Source: an uncultured Campylobacter sp. (lineage in GTDB: Bacteria; Campylobacterota; Campylobacteria; Campylobacterales; Campylobacteraceae). From it: a DNA stretch of 33,014 nucleotides. The notes below the pieces were generated by a model. That model was given only the letters and a program-made list of their open reading frames with translations. It did not search any database and was not told where the DNA came from. The position numbers were made by a program, and so were the translations under genes. This document shows positions 15,050-23,069 of the stretch, piece by piece. Location of the stretch: assembly GCF_905371695.1 (NCBI RefSeq), contig NZ_CAJPMA010000009.1, forward strand, positions 1 through 33,014, read 5' to 3'. How positions within the stretch are numbered: position 1 is the stretch's first letter; the number at the start of each line of letters is the position of its first letter.

Positions 15050-16231
15050 TTACGCAAAAGCGCCGCGAGAAAGCGCGCTTTTTACGTACTTTCTTACTTC
15101 CTCGTCTAACTTTACGACCTCGTCTTCGCTTGAAATTTTAACGTCCGCGTAAATTTTAGCCGCGCTTAAAACCGCCCGCGAAATATCTAAAAAGCCGCAT
15201 TCGCCGCGCAAAAACGCAAATACCGCGACTTCGTTGGCGGCATTTATCGCTACGCCTAGATCGGGACGCTCTAAAACCGCGTCTTTTAGCGAGAAAATCG
15301 GGTATTTTTTTAAATCTATCTCGCCGAATTTTAGCGGCTTTAAATTTAGCAAATCCGCATGCGGCGCAATCTCGCCGCCGCGTTTAAGCCGATTATTTCG
15401 TCCGCGCAAAAACTCGCCTAAATTTTCGCCCAGCGCGGCGTGCGCGATGGCTAGTTTCATATCCGCCCGCGAAATATGCGCGCTAGTCGAGCCGTCTATA
15501 AATTCCACCAACGCGTGAATCATCGACGCTGGCTCTATAAGAGCGTCTATTTTAAGCGGAATCGAGGCGGAATTTCGGGGCGCGGTATAAAGCCAATAAG
15601 CCTCCATTACTTCAAAAAGCTTATTCGCCATCGTGGCACTGTCGATCGTTATTTTCGCGCCCATAGACCAGTTCGGGTGTTTTAGCGCGTCCGAAGGAGT
15701 TACGTTTTTTAAGGCACGCAAAGGCGTTTTATAAAACGCTCCGCCGCTTGCGGTGATGATTAAGCGCGAGGCGGGTAAGGGATTTTGCAGTAAAAATTTA
15801 AGCCCAAAGTGCTCGCTGTCGATTGGATTTATCGCGCGCGTATCTAAAAATTTACCGCCCGCGACGAGGCTTTCTTTATTAGCAAGCGCCAGCTTTTTGC
15901 CAAGACGCTGCGTTTTTATGCTAGGTATTAGCCCCGCAAAGCCCACCAGCGCGTTTACGACCGTATCGCTCTCGCACGCTTCTAGCATTTCTAAAATTCC
16001 GCTCGCGCCCGCGAAAATTCGTGCCCGCTCTATACCGGCGACTTGCGAAACTAGCTTTTCGTCCCCTATGCAGACGAATTTAGGACGGAATTTCGCGATT
16101 TGCGCGTTTAAAGACTCTACGTTTTTAGCGCAGCTTATTGCCTCGACGCTAATGCCCGCGGCTTCGCAAATTTCAAGCGTCTGGACGCCTATGCTTCCCG
16201 TAGAGCCTAAAACTACCACGAAAGCGACCAA
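15050..16231 (-). CDS. dxr: 1-deoxy-D-xylulose 5-phosphate reductoisomerase
   Basis: Dxr (IspC) converts DXP to 2-C-methyl-D-erythritol 4-phosphate, the committed step of the MEP isoprenoid pathway, using NADPH and a divalent metal. The 393-aa protein has the dinucleotide-binding LGSTGSIGVQTLEI at 8-21, ALANKESLVAGG, the catalytic-loop IDSEH block, SMGAKITIDSATMANK and AINAANEVAVFAFL. The reading frame overlaps the end of cdsA by 19 bp. Homologues often begin closer to LGSTGSIG, so the GTG five codons in is an alternative start. The dxr–cdsA order is shared with C. jejuni. Confidence 0.95.
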   Translation of the reverse strand: MVAFVVVLGSTGSIGVQTLEICEAAGISVEAISCAKNVESLNAQIAKFRPKFVCIGDEKLVSQVAGIERARIFAGASGILEMLEACESDTVVNALVGFAGLIPSIKTQRLGKKLALANKESLVAGGKFLDTRAINPIDSEHFGLKFLLQNPLPASRLIITASGGAFYKTPLRALKNVTPSDALKHPNWSMGAKITIDSATMANKLFEVMEAYWLYTAPRNSASIPLKIDALIEPASMIHALVEFIDGSTSAHISRADMKLAIAHAALGENLGEFLRGRNNRLKRGGEIAPHADLLNLKPLKFGEIDLKKYPIFSLKDAVLERPDLGVAINAANEVAVFAFLRGECGFLDISRAVLSAAKIYADVKISSEDEVVKLDEEVRKYVKSALSRGAFA

Positions 16232-16944
16232 AGAAGCGCTACGACGCCGAATAAATAGCCGTCCAAGCGGTCAAGCATCCCGCCGTGCCCCGGAAATAGC
16301 GCGCCGCTATCTTTGACGTCCGCAAGGCGCTTTAAATAGCTTTCAAACAAATCTCCCCACACCGAAAATAGACTGATTAAAAAGCTAGCGAACGCTATTT
16401 GCAAAAATCCGTCCATCACGAACGAGCCGCATACGCTACCGGCTACCGTGCCCGCTACTACGCCGCCAGCGACGCCTTCTACCGTTTTATTAGGCGACGT
16501 AACCGAAAATTTGCGCTTTCCAAACGCCTTTCCGGCGAAAAACGCGGCGCTATCGGTCGCGGCGACGGCCACTACCAGCCAGACTAGATAGCCTACGCCG
16601 TATTCCGAATAAAGCATCCAAATCATAAAAATAGGCGTGGTCGGGTATAAAAAAGGCACGACCGCGCGCAGATCGGGAGCCTTGATATGCGCTAGCACCG
16701 CAGCTACCAGCATGACGGCGAATATCGCGATAAAAATCGGGTTCGTAAAAAACGTGAGCGTATAAAACGCGAGCGCGATAAATACGAGCTTTTTATCCTC
16801 GATGCCGTAGAGTTTGAGCGATTCGTTAAACGCAAAATATAGCGCGGCGCCCAAAACGAAAAAATTCAGCTTGTAGCTGTCGATAAAAAATAAAACGACT
16901 ACGGCTGCGACCATAAATAAGCCCGTAACGATGCGAGAAGTCAT
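16213..16944 (-). CDS. cdsA: Phosphatidate cytidylyltransferase
   Basis: CdsA makes CDP-diacylglycerol from phosphatidic acid and CTP, the branch point for membrane phospholipids. The 243-aa protein is multi-spanning, with at least six hydrophobic segments. It ends with the family signature: SVWGDLFESYLKRLADVKDSG, then LFPGHGGMLDRLDG, whose Asp residues bind metal. The central ATDSAAFFAGKAFGKRK and SPNKTVEGVAGG blocks are also diagnostic. AAGGA precedes the ATG. It shares 19 bp with dxr. Confidence 0.96.
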   Translation of the reverse strand: MTSRIVTGLFMVAAVVVLFFIDSYKLNFFVLGAALYFAFNESLKLYGIEDKKLVFIALAFYTLTFFTNPIFIAIFAVMLVAAVLAHIKAPDLRAVVPFLYPTTPIFMIWMLYSEYGVGYLVWLVVAVAATDSAAFFAGKAFGKRKFSVTSPNKTVEGVAGGVVAGTVAGSVCGSFVMDGFLQIAFASFLISLFSVWGDLFESYLKRLADVKDSGALFPGHGGMLDRLDGYLFGVVALLWSLSW

Positions 16945-16988
16945 TTTGCTTCCTTTAAAATTTTACGCGGATAATAGCTAAATTTTGC

Positions 16989-17339
16989 TTATACTTCTAT
17001 ATCGAGGCGGCGGGGCGGCGGGGCGGAATTTTCGTCCGCGTCTTGCGAAATTTCGTCGCTTTGCTCATTTTCATCGTCGCTTTTTTGCGCTAAATTTTCG
17101 CGCTCTTGCTCGCTCGCCTCTTCCTCGCCTTTTTGCTTTTCGTGCTGATTTTGCGGGTCGATTTTGTAAGTTTCTTCAGCCGGACGAAGCGCGGTTACGT
17201 CTTGTATTTCCTCGCTTGCTATTTGCGAAGCCAGCGCGCTTTGCAAATCGAAGCGAGCCTGATTATTCGCGTGGGTTTGCGAGACTACGGGCGCGTTTTG
17301 GTTTATAAAAGTGGCGTTTCCTACGGGCGTGATAGACAT
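16989..17339 (-). CDS. Conserved small acidic protein of unknown function
   Basis: A 116-aa hydrophilic protein with a Gln/Asn-rich N-terminus and a long Glu/Asp/Gln-rich stretch (about residues 65-106) that is probably coiled-coil or disordered. There is no signal peptide or domain I recognise. Its position between cdsA and the NFACT gene equals that of a C. jejuni coiled-coil protein (Cj1348c, from memory), which supports a real gene, as does the strong GGAGG ribosome-binding site before the ATG. The last codons lie in a tandem octamer (CGGCGGGG twice, 17008-17023 on the plus strand) encoding PPPRR. Function unknown. Confidence 0.75.
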   Translation of the reverse strand: MSITPVGNATFINQNAPVVSQTHANNQARFDLQSALASQIASEEIQDVTALRPAEETYKIDPQNQHEKQKGEEEASEQERENLAQKSDDENEQSDEISQDADENSAPPPRRLDIEV

Positions 17340-17349
17340 CTTATCCTCC

Positions 17350-18675
17350 CTACTCTTTTGTAACTATAATCGTGCCAAAATCCGTATAATTTACGTTTGC
17401 GCCGCTTAAAATTTTAACGTTGTTACGTTTGGTAAAATCGACCTCGTAATTTCCCGCGCCCAAAGAGCTAAAATTTACGCAAATTTTAGCGGCGAATTTT
17501 AGCGTTTCCTCGGGGACTTTGGCTTTTAGGGTTTTAATAATCACGTGCGCGCCGGGCAGATCTTTTACGTGCATCCAAACGTCGTCTTTGCGGGCGTTTT
17601 TGAGTAGCTCCGCATTTCCTTTTTCGTTTCGTCCGACGCTGATTTTATATTCGCCCGCGAAAAAATTTTGCGTGTTTAGGCTTTGCTTTTCTTTGCGCTC
17701 GTTCGCTTTGGCGCGCGATTTTTTAGGGACTAAAATTTCAAGTTCCTCGGCGCTTTTGGCGTCCGTAACAAGCGCGGCTAAATTTTCATAAAATTTGATT
17801 TTTTCGTTTAAATTTTCGCGCTCCGCTCCCACGCCCGCAGCCTTTGCTCTAAGGCGCTTGGAGCGCGAGTAAAACTCGTTTGCGGCGATTTTAGGCGGTA
17901 AGGCGAGCTCGTATTTTATCCGCTCGCCATTAAATCCCGTAAGCGTAAAATTTCGTTCATGCTCTTTTACCTCGCTTAAATTCGCCAGCAAAACGCTTGC
18001 TTGAAGCGCTAAATTTTCGCTTTGCGCCGTTAGCGAAGCTTCGCTTTCAAGCGCGGCTAAATTTTGCTTTAAAGCCTCTATTTTTTTATAAATTCGAGCA
18101 AGCTTTACCTCGCGAAGACTCGCCAAATTTCGCTCGTTTAGCCGCAAAAATTCGCTCTTAAAAAAATCGTCGAAATTTTCGATAGGAGCGACGGGTTTTT
18201 CTCTTATCTCAAAGGCTTCTAGCGGCGCTAAAACCTCGCCCGTTTCGATCTTTCGGTAACTATTATCCACGTGGCGCAGAGCTTCGACGATAACTTCCGC
18301 CTCGTCCGTGATTACCGCGTTCGTAAATCGCCCCGTAAATTCCAAATAAAGGTGCGTTTTTACGCTTTTGTAAGAGCCCGTTTGCGCGCAGGTAAATTTT
18401 AAAATTCTATTGTTTTTTAGGCACTCGACGCTTTGGATATAAGCTCCGTTTAAGCGTTTTTTTAAGACGTTATCGCAAGGCGCTTGATAAATTTTAGCCT
18501 GCGTAAAATTTTCGTTTTTATAAATCGCCGAATCTGCCTTGCTAAGGTCGAAAAATAGCCGCTCGCCGCCTGAAAATTCGATTTTTAGCGCCATATCGCT
18601 TACGCGAAGAACGGAGGAGATTTTTTTAAATTTTCCGAGATACTCGGCGATCTGAACTAAATGCGCGTATTTCAT
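17350..18675 (-). CDS. NFACT-family protein (RqcH / fibronectin-binding-like)
   Basis: A 441-aa member of the NFACT family, related to RqcH and FbpA. RqcH binds stalled 50S subunits and adds C-terminal alanine tails to nascent chains; several members were first named fibronectin/fibrinogen-binding proteins. The NFACT-N domain covers about residues 1-170 (LEFTGRFTNAVITDE, ALRHVDNSYRKIETGE). A helical coiled-coil segment follows (about 195-310). The NFACT-R domain is at about 325-430 (EYKISVGRNEKGNAELLKNA, DDVWMHVKDLPGAHVII). It is clearly shorter than Bacillus RqcH (about 570 aa), mostly in the middle, as is usual in this phylum. Whether it performs alanine tailing is unproven from sequence. 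Its stop is 10 bp from the start of the small acidic gene. Confidence 0.85.
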   Translation of the reverse strand: MKYAHLVQIAEYLGKFKKISSVLRVSDMALKIEFSGGERLFFDLSKADSAIYKNENFTQAKIYQAPCDNVLKKRLNGAYIQSVECLKNNRILKFTCAQTGSYKSVKTHLYLEFTGRFTNAVITDEAEVIVEALRHVDNSYRKIETGEVLAPLEAFEIREKPVAPIENFDDFFKSEFLRLNERNLASLREVKLARIYKKIEALKQNLAALESEASLTAQSENLALQASVLLANLSEVKEHERNFTLTGFNGERIKYELALPPKIAANEFYSRSKRLRAKAAGVGAERENLNEKIKFYENLAALVTDAKSAEELEILVPKKSRAKANERKEKQSLNTQNFFAGEYKISVGRNEKGNAELLKNARKDDVWMHVKDLPGAHVIIKTLKAKVPEETLKFAAKICVNFSSLGAGNYEVDFTKRNNVKILSGANVNYTDFGTIIVTKE

Positions 18676-18728
18676 GCCAAAATTATAATTTTTTTTGCTT
18701 AAAATTTTAATTATTTACGCTTCGCCGT

Positions 18729-18734
18729 TACAAT
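18729..18734 (+). promoter_or_regulatory. Candidate -10 of the YceI gene
   Basis: TACAAT lies 29 bp upstream of the ATG at 18764, in the 88-bp divergent gap after the NFACT gene. A GGAG ribosome-binding site (18755-18758) follows. Confidence 0.4.
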
Positions 18735-18763
18735 GACGCCGCATTTCAAAAAATGGAGAAAAA

Positions 18764-19333
18764 ATGAAAAAATTTCTAAAAATTTCGCTGGTCGCGGCGA
18801 TGGCGGCTTGCGCGCTAAATGCGGCGAATTACGAAGTAGACGCGGTTCATAGCAACGTAGGCTTTATCGTAAAGCATTTAAGCGTCTCAAAGGTAAACGG
18901 AAATTTTAAAAGCTATAAAGGCGCGTTTGAATACGATGCGGCCGGTAACGAGCTAAAATCCATGGAAGCCGTAATAGACGTAAATTCCGTAAATACGCAA
19001 AACGATTCGCGCGATAATCACTTAAAAAGCGACGACCTTTTTAGCGCGAAAAAATTTAAAGAGATCAAATTTAAAATGAATAGATTTGAAAAAGAGGGCA
19101 AAAACGAGGGTAAAATTTACGGCGATTTGACGATTAGAGACGTCACGAAGCCCGTAGTTTTGGACTTTGAGTTTAACGGCGAAGGCAAAAATCAAAAAGG
19201 CGAGGCTATCGCGGGCGTTAGCTTGGAGGGCGAAATTTTAAGAAAAGATTTCGGCGTGGGAATGGATTCGTCCGAAATAACGCTTTCAAATAAAATAAAA
19301 CTGCAAATCGAGCTAGAAGCCGTAGCGAAATAA
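18764..19333 (+). CDS. YceI family periplasmic lipid/isoprenoid-binding protein
   Basis: A 189-aa secreted lipocalin-like protein of the YceI family, whose barrel binds long polyisoprenoid or fatty molecules. The signal peptide is residues 1-20 (cleavage after ALNA). The mature protein begins with the family pattern YEVDAVHSNVGFIVKHL and continues with SRDNHLKSDDLFSAKKFKEI, DLTIRDVTKPVVLDFEFNG, and the C-terminal RKDFGVGM and SNKIKLQIELEAV. The physiological ligand is not known. It is followed by two hairpins, so it is probably monocistronic. It starts a stretch of genes absent between the NFACT gene and mobA in C. jejuni as I recall it. Confidence 0.9.
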   Translation: MKKFLKISLVAAMAACALNAANYEVDAVHSNVGFIVKHLSVSKVNGNFKSYKGAFEYDAAGNELKSMEAVIDVNSVNTQNDSRDNHLKSDDLFSAKKFKEIKFKMNRFEKEGKNEGKIYGDLTIRDVTKPVVLDFEFNGEGKNQKGEAIAGVSLEGEILRKDFGVGMDSSEITLSNKIKLQIELEAVAK

Positions 19334-19338
19334 TTTAG

Positions 19339-19394
19339 CGGCGCGCCTCTTGCGCCGTTTCTTAAAAAAGGCGAGGCAAAACCCTAGCCTTTTT
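19339..19394 (+). terminator. Two tandem hairpins after the YceI gene
   Basis: CGGCGC (19339-19344) pairs with GCGCCG (19352-19357) around a 7-nt loop and runs into TTTCTT. Next, AAAAAGGC (19365-19372) pairs with GCCTTTTT (19387-19394). The second has a T-run in its 3' arm and would work as an intrinsic terminator in either direction. Confidence 0.65.
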
Positions 19395-19478
19395 AAATTT
19401 AGTCTATCTTTCGCGTTTAAATCCAAAATACTAAATTTTTCAAACAACAAGTTAATATAAAAATAAGCTTTGCTTAAA

Positions 19479-19513
19479 TATAATCCGCCGAAAATTTAAT
19501 GACAATCGTTATC
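19479..19513 (+). promoter_or_regulatory. Promoter with Fur box for the TonB-dependent receptor
   Basis: A perfect TATAAT (19479-19484) is followed by AATGACAATCGTTATC (19498-19513), which matches 14 of 16 positions of the corresponding part of the Fur consensus (AATGATAATCATTATC). The box covers the expected transcription start, so Fur with iron should block initiation. It lies 24 bp before the ATG. Confidence 0.75.
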
Positions 19514-19537
19514 AAACGTAAAATTTAGGGAGAAAAT

Positions 19538-21700
19538 ATGAGTAAAATTTCAAAAAAACGCGGTGTGAAATTTAAGGCCATCGGCCTATCTTTCGCATTA
19601 ATTAGCGTAGCGGCGCAAACAAGTTTGGGTGCCGATAATAACGCCACCGCCACGCTAGAAGCTATCGAGGTTAGCACGAGCGCGGACGACGGATACCGCG
19701 CCGTTAGAAGCGAAGTAGGCAAAACCAACACGCCTATTTTAGAGATCCCGCAAACGGTGAACGTCGTGACGCAAAAAGTATTGCAAGATAAAAACGCACA
19801 AAATTTGAATGAAGCCTTAGCCGGAGTGAGCGGAATTTCTAACTCGAATTCAGTCGGCGGTCAATTTGACGTTTTTACCAAAAGGGGCTTTGAGGGTAGC
19901 TGGGATGATGGTTCCGTACTGCGCAACGGCGTAGTAAGCGGCGTTACTAATACCTTTGACGCGACGGCCGAGAGCGTCGAAGTGCTAAAAGGACCTGCTA
20001 GCTTATTTTACGGCACGCAAGATCCGGGCGGCGTCATAAATATAGTAAGCAAAAAACCGCTTTATGCGCCGCTTTATGAGGTAAAAACTGCGTTTGGAAA
20101 CAATAAATACAGAGATTTAGGCTTTGATTTTAGCGATAAAATAGGAGATAGCGGATTTGCGTATCGCTTAATAGCCGATTACTGGGCGAAAGATTATTGG
20201 AGAGATTTTGGAAAATACGAAAATTTAACCGTATCGCCTAGTATTAGTTACAAGGGCGACGATTACCGCATAGACTTAGCTTATAAGCATAAAAAATATA
20301 AAGAGCCGTTTGATAGAGGTTTATTTATGCTAAATCAACCGTCAAATACGGCGTATCACGGGAAATTTATAGACGTCTCGAAGAAAACGAGGATGACTGA
20401 TTACCTAGAAGAAACCAAAGGCAAAGTAGATAGCGTAGATTTAGGAGTAGAAAAGCATTTTGGCGAAAATTGGCTTATGAAATTTAACTACGGTTATTCT
20501 AGAATGGAGCATGATTACGGCCAGATAAGACCTTCTAGATTAAATCCCGCCGCAGGAACGATTAGATTTATGCCCGAGTATCAAAAAGGCGTTACGCACG
20601 TCACGCATTCGGGTTCGCTTAATCTAAATGGGATAGCGCAGTGGGGCGAAGTCGCTCATAACCTACTTTTTGGCGTAGATTTATACAAAATGAAGCAAAA
20701 AAGGCCCGTCCAATATAGAGGCGCGCCCAGAGTTATAAACATAGGCACGGGTCACTACGGCACCTTCGGCAGACCGACTACGCCCGAGAGATACGACCAA
20801 GTAAGAGAGTTAAAAACGCTAGGAATTTACGCGCAAGACGCTATAAATATAACCGATAATCTAACATACGTAGCCGGTCTTAGATACAACTACTACGATA
20901 ATCTTAGATATAGATATAACGCTTCTCGGGTTTATTCAGAGCAGCTAAACGGGCACGGCGACGAGATGACTTATCAAACGGGCCTTTTATATCTTTTAAC
21001 TTCTCAATGGTCTATTTATACCAATTATGCGACGTCGTTTATGCCGCAAACTAGCGTAGGACAAAACACCACAGGAGAGATCAAGCCCGAAGTCGGAAAA
21101 TCCATAGAAATAGGAACTAAATTTCAAAACGATAATATTACGGCGACTATGGCTTTATTTCACATAAATAAAAATAACGTCATATATACCGACAGCAACG
21201 AAGTTAGCACGACTACCGGCAAGACCCAAAGCCAAGGATTTGAGCTAGATTTTAGCGGAAGGGTAACAAATAGCCTTACTCTAACTTCAAGCTACACCTA
21301 TACGAAAACCAAAACTAAAAAAGACGAGAAAAATCCGTTCCTAGAAGGCAAGCAGCTTTCGGCGGTCCCTAAACACCAAGCTAGCTTATTCGCTACTTAC
21401 GATTTTAGCACGCTCGGGTTAAAAGGCCTAAGGATCGGCGCGGGAGCTAGATATTTAGGAAGCTGGCTATACCACGCGACGAATACTAGGCAAACGTTTA
21501 AATTTGGCGACGCTACGACTTTCGACGCTTTCGTAAGCTACGATACGAAAATTTTAGGACGCGACGCCAGCTTTCAGCTAAACGGCAAGAATATCACCGA
21601 TAAGCTCTATTTCGCCTCGGCTATCGCCACCGATAATATGCTTAGAGTTATACCTAAATACGGCAGAGAAGTTATGTTTACCGTAAAGGTAAAATTCTAG
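19538..21700 (+). CDS. TonB-dependent siderophore receptor
   Basis: A 720-aa outer-membrane receptor for a ferric siderophore, energised by TonB. The signal peptide ends near SLGA (about residue 32). The plug domain follows at about 60-180: EIPQTVNVVTQKVLQDKNAQ, LAGVSGISNSNSVGG, and ESVEVLKGPASLFYGTQDPG with GGVINIVSKKP. The rest is the beta barrel, with paired aromatic strands and a C-terminal Phe in VKVKF. The pattern is that of the ferrichrome/ferrioxamine/pyoverdine receptor class (FhuA, FoxA, FpvA type); the ligand cannot be told. Arginine is often AGA here, where neighbours prefer CGC, and AT-ending codons are frequent, suggesting transfer. No transporter or siderophore genes are beside it. 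Iron repression through the Fur box is likely. Confidence 0.92.
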   Translation: MSKISKKRGVKFKAIGLSFALISVAAQTSLGADNNATATLEAIEVSTSADDGYRAVRSEVGKTNTPILEIPQTVNVVTQKVLQDKNAQNLNEALAGVSGISNSNSVGGQFDVFTKRGFEGSWDDGSVLRNGVVSGVTNTFDATAESVEVLKGPASLFYGTQDPGGVINIVSKKPLYAPLYEVKTAFGNNKYRDLGFDFSDKIGDSGFAYRLIADYWAKDYWRDFGKYENLTVSPSISYKGDDYRIDLAYKHKKYKEPFDRGLFMLNQPSNTAYHGKFIDVSKKTRMTDYLEETKGKVDSVDLGVEKHFGENWLMKFNYGYSRMEHDYGQIRPSRLNPAAGTIRFMPEYQKGVTHVTHSGSLNLNGIAQWGEVAHNLLFGVDLYKMKQKRPVQYRGAPRVINIGTGHYGTFGRPTTPERYDQVRELKTLGIYAQDAINITDNLTYVAGLRYNYYDNLRYRYNASRVYSEQLNGHGDEMTYQTGLLYLLTSQWSIYTNYATSFMPQTSVGQNTTGEIKPEVGKSIEIGTKFQNDNITATMALFHINKNNVIYTDSNEVSTTTGKTQSQGFELDFSGRVTNSLTLTSSYTYTKTKTKKDEKNPFLEGKQLSAVPKHQASLFATYDFSTLGLKGLRIGAGARYLGSWLYHATNTRQTFKFGDATTFDAFVSYDTKILGRDASFQLNGKNITDKLYFASAIATDNMLRVIPKYGREVMFTVKVKF

Positions 21701-21705
21701 TGCCC

Positions 21706-21725
21706 AGACCCGTTTAAACGGGTCT
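21706..21725 (+). terminator. 20-bp perfect inverted repeat after the receptor gene
   Basis: AGACCCG (21706-21712) and CGGGTCT (21719-21725) pair around TTTAAA; as DNA the whole 20 bp is a perfect palindrome. It lies 5 bp after the stop codon. A terminator or RNA-stabilising hairpin is likely, though the following CTCTCC is a poor T-run. Confidence 0.55.
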
Positions 21726-21803
21726 CTCTCCTAATCGCGTAAGCTTCTTTCATTTCAAATTTATAAAATTTCGCTAAAATCGCCCGAAATTTAAAGGAAA
21801 TAC

Positions 21804-23069
21804 ATGAAGCAAACCATCACCGAAAAGATTTTCAGCGAGCACGTAGGGCGCGAGGTTTTCGCGGGCGAGATCATCGAAAGCGACATCGACATGGTCATCG
21901 GCAACGACATCACGACTCCTATCTCCATCAAGCAGTTTGAGCGAAGCGGCGCGACAAGGCTTGCAAATCCCGACGGCTTTAGCATCGTGATGGATCACTA
22001 CATCCCCGCAAAAGACATCCTAAGCGCCAACCAAGCCAAAATCAGCCGCGATTTTGCGTATAAGCACGATTTGAAAAATTATTTCGACGAAAAGGATATG
22101 GGCATCGAGCACGCGCTTTTGCCTGAAAAAGGCCTCGTGGTGCCGGGTGACGTCATCATCGGCGCCGATAGCCACACCTGTACCCACGGTGCGCTGGGGG
22201 CCTTTGCCACGGGTATGGGTAGCACCGATCTAGCCTATGCGATGATAACGGGCAAAAACTGGTTTAAGGTGCCGCCGACTATCAAAGTGATCTTTCGCGG
22301 CAAACTAGACCGCCACGTCTACGGCAAGGACCTCATCTTAGAGATCATCCGCCGCATCGGCGTGGACGGCGCGCTGTATAAGGCGCTGGAATTTACGGGC
22401 GAAACAATAGATAGCCTCGATATGGACGGGCGATTTAGTATGTGCAACATGGCGATCGAGGCCGGCGGCAAAAGCGGCATCATCGCGGTCGATGAAACCA
22501 CGAAAGAGTTTTTAAAAGGTAAAAATTTACGCGCCGAGCCGAAGCTGCACTACTCCGACGAGGGCGCAAACTACGAGCAAATTTTAGAGATCGACGTTAG
22601 CAAGCTCGATCCCGTGATCGCCTATCCGTTTTTGCCAAGCAACGGAAAAAGCGTGCGCGAAGCGGTGAAAGACGATATCGCTATCGATCAAGCCTTTATC
22701 GGTAGCTGCACGAACGGCAGGCTAAGCGATCTACGCATCGCGGCCGAAATCCTAAAAGGCCGCAAATTAGCGCGCAAAACCCGCCTCATAATCACGCCTG
22801 CAACGCAAAAAATCGCCCTGCAAGCGCAAAAAGAGGGGCTGATGGATATTTTCGCGGAAGCGGGCGCGGTCGTGAGTAACCCGACCTGCGGCGCGTGCCT
22901 GGGCGGATATATGGGGATTTTGGGCGTGGGCGAGCGCTGCGTGAGCACGACGAACAGAAACTTCGTCGGCCGCATGGGCGATCGCACGAGCGAGGTGTAT
23001 CTGGCAAACTCGGCTGTCGCCGCAGCTAGCGCCGTCGCAGGCAAGATCGCCGATCCCCGCGATCTTTAA
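21804..23069 (+). CDS. leuC: 3-isopropylmalate dehydratase large subunit
   Basis: LeuC, with LeuD, isomerises 2-isopropylmalate to 3-isopropylmalate in leucine synthesis using a [4Fe-4S] cluster. The 421-aa protein has the aconitase-family blocks: GADSHTCTHGALGAFATGMGS (residues 120-140), Cys302 in GSCTNGR, and Cys362/Cys365 in NPTCGACLGG, the three cluster ligands. Its length and sequence match the shorter, archaeal-type LeuC rather than the ~465-aa E. coli type. An AAAGGA ribosome-binding site precedes the ATG. leuD is not found downstream; 755 bp of non-coding DNA follows. Codons are richer in ATC, CTC, GGC and CTG than in flanking genes, so its history may differ. A homoaconitase-like role is less likely. 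Confidence 0.92.
   Translation: MKQTITEKIFSEHVGREVFAGEIIESDIDMVIGNDITTPISIKQFERSGATRLANPDGFSIVMDHYIPAKDILSANQAKISRDFAYKHDLKNYFDEKDMGIEHALLPEKGLVVPGDVIIGADSHTCTHGALGAFATGMGSTDLAYAMITGKNWFKVPPTIKVIFRGKLDRHVYGKDLILEIIRRIGVDGALYKALEFTGETIDSLDMDGRFSMCNMAIEAGGKSGIIAVDETTKEFLKGKNLRAEPKLHYSDEGANYEQILEIDVSKLDPVIAYPFLPSNGKSVREAVKDDIAIDQAFIGSCTNGRLSDLRIAAEILKGRKLARKTRLIITPATQKIALQAQKEGLMDIFAEAGAVVSNPTCGACLGGYMGILGVGERCVSTTNRNFVGRMGDRTSEVYLANSAVAAASAVAGKIADPRDL

Noticed and set aside
16213..16231. Frameshift between cdsA and dxr
   Set aside because: The 19-bp overlap leaves both conserved proteins complete, so it is an ordinary gene overlap with some uncertainty about the dxr start.
21774..21998. Minus-strand frames over the start of leuC
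   Set aside because: Antisense to conserved leuC sequence; explained by its codon pattern.
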